Positions 58,401 through 64,000 of a stretch of DNA of 64,000 bases are shown piece by piece. Position 1 is the stretch's first letter, and each line of letters starts with the position of its first letter. Below the pieces are notes generated by a model. That model was not told where the DNA came from. It did no database searches and worked only from the letters and a program-made list of their open reading frames with translations. Source of the DNA: Nymphalis io (taxonomy: Eukaryota; Arthropoda; Insecta; Lepidoptera; Nymphalidae); assembly GCF_905147045.1 (NCBI RefSeq), contig NC_065902.1, forward strand, positions 9,803,377-9,867,376. The letters are read 5' to 3'. The position numbers and the translations under genes are program-made.

Positions 58401-61400
58401 TACCAAAAATATAAAATATAGTCGATGTTACCATTATATCCCAAGATATCATTGATGAAAGAAATATTTACATCCTACTAAATTTGAACTCCGAATACCT
58501 CGGAACGTGATTGATAAAACTTCGCAGTCCAAAATTTGTATATTTTACAATAATTTCAAAACGGGAACTAAATATGAATAACAAATTATTATCATCGCCT
58601 AGCGCGCCTAGCGAAGTGAAAGTATACACATACCTATAGCCTATTCCAACCACAGTTAAATAAACGCAGTTAAGAGAATCATTTCTGTAATATACACTAA
58701 TATTATAAAGATTAACAGTTTATTTGTACGGCCGAGCTAATTTTATGAACTGCTAATCCCAATTTCTAAAATATATCTGCTTGAGATAGCCCATTTATTG
58801 CCAAATGCAGGTTTGCGATATCGTTTACCAAAGGAACTAGAAGAATAATAATACCTCAAAAGTTCCTGTGACATTTATTCTCAAGATATATCAAGCAATA
58901 TGTCGTCATTAAAAAGTACTAAATTGTCTATGGTGTCGTCCTAACATCTCCGCTTCAAGGCTACGTGTGTATAAGGTCTATGTCAGTTAACTCAGTAACA
59001 ATTAGCATGCAAATAGTAAAATAAACAAGGCAAAAGACTAATAACAATAATACACTTATCAAACCGTTGACGATTTTTGATGATACTATATATAACCTCA
59101 TCAAGTGACTTTTGAGAGAAATCAATGATCAATGAATCTATCTTTGAAACAATTCGTGACAAACTAAACCCGGTATAAAAAATATAGACAAAGACCAACT
59201 GAGAACAAGATCCGTTTGTTTAAACACATTATTGAGTGCGTAACAGTTATGATCATGAGTGCATACTTCTATTTTATATTTATATATAAAGTATAAAAAT
59301 AAACTACATTCATTTTTTTTCAATACGCACGTCACTCGTATGATTCAAGTCAACAATCTTTGGACAATTTAAAGTCATTGAACATATATTGTTGTGTTTT
59401 GTCGAACAAGAATGGACGAACTGTACCTGAATTATTATATTTAAATCGTTCTATGATTCAAAACGCAATATTATTAGATCACATAAATGTAGTAAGAGAA
59501 AGACGAAAATTGTCTATATAATTAACATGTTTAAAAAAAAAGGAATCATACTAGTAACAGCTTTTAAATATTAAAATAAACGAAACTCGCTTTCTTCCTT
59601 GTTATTTAAAAAATACACACATAAAAAATCACAAAAGATCAACATATTTTAAAAATAGAATACTCACAAAATCTCTCATTTTTAATATAATATTTAAGGC
59701 CACGTACACACCCGCGAGCTATCGTGGCTGTTCTCGACTAACGCTACCGTACCGGTGAAAGTGGGACATTCTCTTGAAGCTATTATAAATGATACCATGA
59801 TTTGTAGGAATAAAGAAGTTACTCGCCATAGTTTACATATTCGATTTTCGAATTGATTAATAACGGACCTATTTGTTTTACTTATTTTATATAGCGTTAA
59901 AGTTGTTTTTTTTTTTCAAAAGTGTAGATCATGAAGATTAAACAATGACAATAGCAGGAAGACCTTCATAAGTTTGCAGTTACTTCTTCGCCTGTATTAT
60001 AGACACGCAGCAACCTAATTGAAAAACGTTTTCAGTTTACTAAGTAAATAATCTGTCATTTTTAAATTTTATACTTTTGGCGGCAATAGAATATCAAAGG
60101 CGAAAAGTTGATAACGTAATTTTTTGCGTAAATAACAGAAACGAAAGACTAAGAAACCTTCAATTATTAATTTAAAAAACTGTGTATTAATTAATTCCAC
60201 TTAGTAACATGTCTTAAAGATTTCTTATATTAATTACAATAAATTAGATGAAAGAAATTCAAGATCAGGAAGTATCTCAGTAATACTGTGTACAAAAAAA
60301 TGTATAAGAAACGAAGAAAATAATTAAATATCTTAAGAAATTACTAAGTAGTGAGATTTGAACCTAATATATTTATATATTATATATATTAATAACATCA
60401 GATGTATTTAGCGAAACAATAAAATAATTTAATAAATTATAAACATAAAATATAAACATAAAAAATGGCATGAACATTTTGTCCATAGAAGACTATTATA
60501 AAAACAACATAAATGCAACTTCTCAGGTATTTGTCTGTGCTATCTGAAACAATAATGACACCATCTGTAGTGTCACACAAAGTGTCAAAGATACACATAT
60601 TCCCCCCCCCCCCTTTTTATTAATTAGTTTAAAAATAGACTTAAGTTATAAGCTCATTGCAATGGAACTTGTCTATTTCAAAATTGTTTAATAAGAACAG
60701 ATAACTGTCACCATTTCAAACTTTAAGGGCATTTGATTCAATTATTTTTTTTATGTAAATTGAACCTGTTGACTTAAATGACTGTTATGTGCAAAAAAAA
60801 AATTAAGTAATATTTGTATGGATATTTACAAATTTGTAATTTCCCATTGGTTGTCAATCAACCAGTGCAATTTATTTTAGAAATATATTATATGCCTAGA
60901 TGTAGGCTTTTTTGTGAGAATTAGTCTTCTAAGATGTTCTACTGCTACTTGTTAAGCATATATGTGTCGGAAATTAGTGAAATTTTCCATCGCTACAAAT
61001 TGAGCATATCATGAAAACTTAAATTGTGCTTCTTTTAATTAGATCCAGCAATCTTCAGTTTAGATCCTGATGTTCGATCGAGCCATCTTAGGGTTTTATA
61101 ATATCAACATTTCATAGCCAGAAATAAAACAATTTATTAAAAAAAAAACTCAAGTCATTTTACATAATAACTTTAAAAAAATAAGGTCACCATATAATAG
61201 ATAAGACAAAATGAAGACTTAACGATATGTTTCATTAAAATTGAATTAACTATAACTTAATAGTTTGAGTATCATTTAAAATAAATATTTAAATAAAACT
61301 CTTATGTTCCTTTTTCTGAAGAGTCTATATGTATCACACAGGTATTCCTTTATGCAGGATTTGTTCTGGCCAGGCGAGTTTTCAGTTTTTCCGATAAAGG

Positions 61401-62336
61401 GTTAAATTAGTCATTAGTATTATGCAAGCATATATTAAAACACAACTCTATTTCTTTGTTATACTTTAAAAAAGGAATCCTTGATGGCAACATCAGCAAT
61501 GTAACATTTAGAGACCGAAATTTCGAGCATTAATAACAAACATTCCTAATATTGCTATGTATGTGCTATACTAGTACTAAATTGCAATTAAGATAGTTAA
61601 TCAGTTATATTATTGTTTATTATTTATATATATATATATATATATTCTCATTACAGAGACTGTTATAACTACCTGGTAGCAGAAAATTTCTAAGAGTATA
61701 TAATATCTGTGTACATGTAATTGTCAAACCTAGTTTTATATATCATACTTCATCATTTATTCGTATATAACCTGAGGTATTCAAACAAAATAGAAATAAA
61801 ATAATTGCAAACCTTTTTTCGCTGAAAATAAATAAAATAAATTAATCGTGGAACGGTTGGCACAGATCAAACAAAGAACAGCCGGAAGGATCGTGGTTTA
61901 TTTTTAAAATGTTGAAAATACCATGCCACTGATACAACAAGGGTTACTGCGCATTATGCCAAAGTAAACGTATTGTTTTTTATTTGAAGTAATTATATCA
62001 AAGTATTGACTCATTTGTACAAACACCGCAAATAGTATACGTGTTTTCAGAACTTTTATAGCCGAATAAACTACGTCATTACAATTGCACGCAGAAAAGT
62101 TGTACAATTAAAAATAAATAAATAATGAACAACATTACTTTACTGAAATAATAAGATAAATACACACGTAAATTAAAAGACAATATACAGTCGGCAATAT
62201 GGAAATGGAAACGAAAACAATAATAAGGTTAATATATAGCTGTATTATAAAACCGAACTATTACAAGAAATTTCTTAACAAATATTTTAAAAATACGTAC
62301 CTCTTTTCGTTTTTTAATTTTCCTTTTGTCTGCCAT
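46790..62336 (-). CDS. Sec62: Sec62, subunit of the ER protein translocon
   Basis: Eight exons on the minus strand (62301-62336, 55233-55359, 51147-51280, 49468-49587, 48621-48838, 47692-47878, 47327-47505, 46790-46937) join in frame to 382 residues; human SEC62 has 399. Sec62 works with Sec61 and Sec63 in post-translational import of small precursors into the ER. The N-terminal cytosolic domain (1-99, EEYAVAKWLKANVPTKKTKF, DALLTSKWATGK, FHRAKK) is followed by a Lys/Glu/Asp-rich linker (100-160), VWIYDPMPWYYW, membrane spans at about 185-207 and 216-240, the RHHLWLLPNLTEDVGF block, and a charged cytosolic tail. Near the end, FEMV (365-368) after acidic and Ser residues corresponds to the LC3-interacting FEMI of human SEC62. 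Introns carry SINEs, a LINE fragment and a 6.9-kb first intron. Confidence 0.95.
47327..47505 (-). CDS. Sec62: Sec62 exon 7
   Basis: Residues 275-333: YEYRGPGSESDKSSKSKKKR, KKDKHSDEEEEKTPLVQAEK, PAEPSVEATPISQMETVDS. A basic then acidic cytosolic tail beginning with the Y-E-Y-R/K-G-P of animal Sec62. Donor GTGAGT, exit phase 2. Confidence 0.9.
47692..47878 (-). CDS. Sec62: Sec62 exon 6 (second membrane span)
   Basis: Residues 213-274: KGVYYLSVAAAAFLVMIIVL, AVLRVVVFCLVWILTLSRHH and LWLLPNLTEDVGFFASFWPL. The membrane span is followed by RHH-x-W-x-LPNL-x-DVGF, the most conserved Sec62 block. Donor GTAACT. Confidence 0.95.
47945..48235 (+). mobile_element. SINE-like repeat family B, diverged (Sec62 intron 5)
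   Basis: TTGGTAGCAGGGCTTTCTGC through GGTGGCCCATTTGCTAGTCT; it lies about 65 bases from the exon 6 acceptor and antisense to Sec62. Confidence 0.65.
48621..48838 (-). CDS. Sec62: Sec62 exon 5 (linker end and first membrane span)
   Basis: Residues 140-211: DTKDNKDNKDKEKEKKKRKI, RLEMHMEQLFLDSLDAYVWI, YDPMPWYYWLCGALVVFGTI and GVCMFPLWPATV. AYVWIYDP and FPLWP are hallmark motifs. Donor GTGAGT. Confidence 0.95.
48893..48985 (+). mobile_element. SINE-like repeat family B fragment (Sec62 intron 4)
   Basis: GGACATGACATCTTAGTTCC, AAGGTTGGAGGAGCATTGGC; it begins some 55 bases from the exon 5 acceptor. Confidence 0.6.
49072..49165 (+). mobile_element. RTE-like LINE C-terminal scrap
   Basis: GAGCTGAAAATCGAGCTCAC, TGGCGTGCCATTGGAGAGAC and a (GAT)n tract match 46190-46285. 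Confidence 0.55.
49468..49587 (-). CDS. Sec62: Sec62 exon 4 (charged linker)
   Basis: Residues 100-139: VPVSEQELKGKSKKKDIEKS, SKSGDEKDGEKSQASACESK. Phase 0 both ends, acceptor TTATTTCAG. Low-complexity and the least conserved part, so its boundaries rest on splice signals and phase. Confidence 0.85.
49648..49790 (+). mobile_element. Helitron-like (Lep1-type) fragment
   Basis: AATATTATAAATGCAAAAGT, CTGTTACACTTTGACGGCAA and CCGATTTTGATGAAATTTTA; the best preserved of the four copies. Confidence 0.5.
50205..50398 (-). mobile_element. SINE-like repeat family B, 5'-truncated
   Basis: On the minus strand it runs from TTCCGGTTTGAAGGGTGAGT to GGCCCATATGCTCGTCCGGC and an A-tail (a T-run at 50188-50204 on the plus strand). 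Confidence 0.75.
50824..51126 (+). mobile_element. SINE family A next to the Sec62 exon 3 donor
   Basis: A complete copy, AGCCGAGATGGCCCACTGGT to CAGGCTGTTACGG. Antisense to Sec62, ending about 20 bases from the 5' splice site of exon 3. Confidence 0.85.
51147..51280 (-). CDS. Sec62: Sec62 exon 3
   Basis: Completes Gly55 and encodes 56-99: TKAVDALLTSKWATGKNPIF, TTRREVSDYLHQMLVHKLFH, RAKK. Acceptor TCTGTTTCAG, donor GTATAT. Confidence 0.95.
51530..52300 (-). pseudogene. Jockey-like non-LTR retrotransposon fragment
   Basis: Minus-strand remnant of the reverse transcriptase C-terminus: SKIAMLGMDVRCDLSPRDYI, KLGVLNKVQRFFTPQQLCLL, then after one frameshift CSHLWDGSAKYLLEALDRLQ, ALSAFYRLYHGECSEELFSL and KKWNSLPAHVFPSSYNPGSF with KRGVKRHL. 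It is the better preserved sister of 19690-20965. Confidence 0.8.
52430..52620 (+). mobile_element. SINE family D fragment
   Basis: GCGCCTGAACTTTCTCCGTA, TCGGATTATGAGAGCGAGGA, TTATTGCACACATATAAGCA; head missing. Confidence 0.6.
53310..53520 (+). repeat. Repeat family F copy
   Basis: ATCGCAATCGAATCGTTGCT, GGTATAAAAGTTAACAAGGC, GCTCGGTTCCGAACCGAATA. Shared with 33895 and 38085; class unknown. Confidence 0.4.
53538..53786 (-). mobile_element. SINE family C
   Basis: Minus-strand head GACGAGCCGGTTGGCGTGGT, box B GGTTCGATTCTC; a few bases of the anticodon arm are missing. Otherwise like 12811-13073. Confidence 0.8.
53930..54165 (+). repeat. MITE of the TTATAAACG family, interrupted
   Basis: CTTATAAGCGGGCAGTTGCC and GTCTTCTTCTTTTGAATGTG, then about 120 bp of foreign DNA ending in (ATAA)n, then GAATGAGAAATCCGCGTTTA, matching the two halves of 45276-45430. 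Confidence 0.45.
55233..55359 (-). CDS. Sec62: Sec62 exon 2
   Basis: Residues 13-54 plus one base of Gly55: EFGEPPVSEKPTSEEYAVAK, WLKANVPTKKTKFLNHHVEY, FT. Conserved AVAK-x-L-x-x-N-x-PTK signature. Acceptor TTTTTCAG; a (TA)n tract at 55376-55402 lies just upstream. Confidence 0.95.
55490..55655 (-). mobile_element. SINE-like repeat family B, diverged
   Basis: GATGAGCAAATGGGTCACCT, CGCCAATACGCCACCAACCT and GGGAAACTAAGATGTTATGC read as the reverse of family B. Confidence 0.6.
56185..56780 (+). mobile_element. SINE family C interrupted by a SINE D
   Basis: Head CAGGTTGGCGTGGTTGGTAG with GGGTTGGATTCCC, body to GTAGTATATGTAGTATATG at about 56359; resumes at about 56719 with AAGCTCTGCTTAGTTTGGGA and ends CTCAGGATATTAT. 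The two halves join as in the intact copies. Confidence 0.8.
56360..56718 (-). mobile_element. SINE family D, full-length, nested in SINE C
   Basis: About 359 bp. On the minus strand it starts GACTGCCTCGTTGGTCTAGT (box A), has GGGTTCAATTTCC (box B) and ends ATCGGTCTGGAG. The best reference copy of family D in the window. Confidence 0.85.
57779..57935. other. Unassigned GC-richer island in Sec62 intron 1
   Basis: About 150 bp with coding-like composition in AT-rich surroundings. The plus strand is open as ELDGAFVILTEWDRFYP and beyond; on the minus strand it reads KLHKVSEWRAVVSCETVIG and NRSHSVRMTKAPSNSN with one stop between. It may be a transposon scrap. No family recognised. Confidence 0.3.
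62301..62336 (-). CDS. Sec62: Sec62 exon 1
   Basis: Residues 1-12, M-A-D-K-R-K-I-K-K-R-K-E, a short basic start as in animal Sec62 (M-A-E-R-R-R-H-K-K-R). ATG at 62336-62334, donor GTACGT. Confidence 0.9.
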
Positions 62337-62440
62337 TATCACATAAAATTGTCAACGTAGCGATTCTTGTTGTCTTCACTGAAATATTATTTCTTCAGAG
62401 TTCAGTTTTCTATGACGCATTGCAACTGCAATGTTGCTAC
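62337..62440 (-). promoter_or_regulatory. Sec62: Candidate Sec62 5' UTR and initiator
   Basis: On the minus strand TCAGT lies at 62378-62382, about 43 bases before the start codon, a good arthropod initiator. No TATA box is evident, as often in housekeeping genes. TGCGTCAT at about 62413-62420 is CRE-like. Confidence 0.35.
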
Positions 62441-63499
62441 TTGCCTAGTCTTACAATGATATAGATAATTAATTAATAGTTTTAAAGAGAAATCATTTAT
62501 CTATGTTTTTGTTTAACAAAAAATACAAATTTTGTAAATAGAAATAATAAATAAATGTATAATTTTAATAATAATAATAAATTCGTACTTTGATTTATGA
62601 GCATTAAACCTGACGATAAATTTTCTCAATCCCTAAATTTTTTCGCCTTGATCGCACAGGATTCCTTTTTATAAAGTTTTAGGTGAGCTTTTCGTTACCA
62701 TGTATCAAGTTATATGATCTAAAAATTAAGTGTCAGTAGGAGAATATATATGATAAGTAAGCTGTAGACTACAGTATACAATTATTTTGGCGATAACATA
62801 AGCAAAGGTAATTAAGATTATTTAATTTATTTTATGTAAAGTAAAAATATAATTATTTCATTGAAGATACAATAAAAGTTCAATAGATGGTAACATCGCT
62901 GCTGTCAATGCTTAATTTTCCCCTTCCCAATTCCCAGTCTACTTCTGTCCACTTTTATGTATTTAAGCTTTCAAGCCTTAAAATGTTCTCATACTACATT
63001 AATTTAAAAATATGTTAGTTTTCTATTTTTTTTCAGTATTGAAAGAATTGTTAAAATTTTATAGTCGATTTTAGAAGTATGATTTTATTTGCATTACTAA
63101 TTGTAAAACTATTTTCGATAATGTTTGAACTTTCATTACAAGTTAACTGATGCAATATTAGTATTTGTCAAATTGTCATTAATTGTCTTTTTTGAATGGC
63201 TTTTAGTTGTGCTAACACTGACAAATTGGCACAGACAGAGTATTTCACCAATGTCCCGTGCGATGGATAAGATACGAAGAAGATGGATCGGTACGGTCGA
63301 GATTACGGATTTAATTTAATTTTGAAGGCATAACAGTGACAAATTGTTGTAAACTCTTAACTTTAAGCAACATAAATAATTGCATAAGTATAAATTATTA
63401 TTATAATAACATAAACTAAAAGGACAATCACAAAACTATTTTATGTATTAACAACTTAATTTTATGTATTATATATATACATAAAAAGTTACGAAGTGG
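62441..63499. other. Intergenic DNA upstream of Sec62
   Basis: AT-rich; an (AATA)n-like stretch near 62560. The open frame at 63125-63319 has no recognisable domain. Confidence 0.5.
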
Positions 63500-64000
63500 A
63501 CTAAACACGAACATTCAACATCGGACGGTGATAGAGGTGAAGGCCCAGATGAGGTATCTTGGTCTGGTTCTGAATGGAAGATGAAGCTTCGGGCAGCACT
63601 TTGTCCATCTGGGCCCGACTCTTACCAAACGTGAGAGCAAGCAACGGCATCACCATGCTGGCACCTTTATGCTGGCTTGTATATACTCAATGGCACTGTA
63701 TGGTGCACACATATAGGTGGACGATCTCATTGCTCGTAATAAGGCTCTACTGCCGAGACCGCAGAGAGTTATAGCGGCGAAAGCGATACGAGGTTACCAT
63801 ACGGTGTCGTGGATGGCGGTAACACTATCACTGAGTCACTGAGTAACAAAAAGAAGCGGCACATTCACGTTCAGGCTGACGCAGGTGCTTACCGAAGGTT
63901 TGGATGTTTCTGTAAGTACCTGGACGGGATAGCGAGCACATCCTGACGGAGTGTGCTGCGTAGCAGCCCCAGAGGCATTCCCTGACCTCAACAGTCAATG
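63500..64000 (+). pseudogene. R1-clade-like non-LTR retrotransposon fragment, cut by the window end
   Basis: In shifted frames: VKAQMRYLGLVLNGR, then LTKVRASNGITMLAPLCWLV and, further on, a region resembling the EHILTEC end of the reverse transcriptase protein. YLG-hydrophobic-x-hydrophobic-D/N-G-R is typical of R1 elements. Relative of 19930-20095. Confidence 0.6.

Larger units (their letters stand above)
55360..62300. other. Sec62: Sec62 intron 1 (6.9 kb)
   Basis: Holds a SINE B, a SINE C split by a SINE D, an unassigned GC-richer island at 57779, microsatellites (61625-61646) and a C13-type run near 60602. The remaining several kb are AT-rich with no recognised exon. Confidence 0.65.

Noticed and set aside
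60602..60615. Run of C bases followed by T bases
   Set aside because: Isolated homopolymer in an intron; no structure or gene context.
1..64000. CRISPR arrays, operons or prokaryotic insertion sequences
   Set aside because: No spaced direct repeats and no prokaryote-like gene packing; the introns, SINEs and LINEs mark this as animal nuclear DNA.

Overview
The window looks like lepidopteran nuclear DNA, probably from a butterfly. It is very AT-rich, its coding exons are short and carry GT-AG introns, and the spaces between them hold several tRNA-derived SINE families, degenerate jockey-, R1- and RTE-like non-LTR retrotransposons, Helitron-like pieces and MITEs. One SINE family resembles the Metulj SINEs of nymphalid butterflies; that match is from memory and was not searched. 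No bacterial, viral or CRISPR feature was seen.

Four protein genes could be reconstructed exon by exon. (1) On the + strand, 4250-17388, is a BAMBI-like TGF-beta pseudoreceptor. Four exons are secure, encoding the cysteine-rich ectodomain, the transmembrane segment and a short cytoplasmic tail. The signal-peptide exon is either the weak candidate at 2493-2556 or lies outside the window. (2, 3) On the + strand are two head-to-tail genes of the 4-hydroxyphenylpyruvate dioxygenase (HPPD) family, 27464-33106 (copy 1, 377 aa) and 37537-42336 (copy 2, 380 aa). Copy 2 looks like a normal HPPD. Copy 1 keeps the His-His-Glu iron triad but has changed several substrate-pocket residues and lost the conserved C-terminal Arg-Gly-Asn-Leu. 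It also has one extra intron, a 143-bp tandem duplication over a splice donor, and a SINE tail against a splice acceptor. (4) On the - strand, 46790-62336, is Sec62, a subunit of the ER translocon, complete in eight coding exons (382 aa), with two membrane spans and an apparent LC3-interacting motif near the C-terminus.

Layout: 1-19.4 kb BAMBI gene, its introns and 3' UTR; 19.4-27.4 kb repeat-rich intergenic DNA with nested LINE fragments, SINEs and an 80-bp palindrome; 27.4-42.5 kb HPPD tandem pair; 42.5-46.8 kb intergenic DNA with a LINE remnant and a MITE; 46.8-62.4 kb Sec62; 62.4-64 kb intergenic DNA ending in an R1-like LINE fragment that runs off the window.

The genes do not form an operon-like system. 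BAMBI acts in TGF-beta/BMP signalling, Sec62 in protein entry to the ER, and the HPPD pair in tyrosine breakdown. The most interesting biology is the HPPD tandem pair, in which one copy seems to have been remodelled around an intact metal centre.
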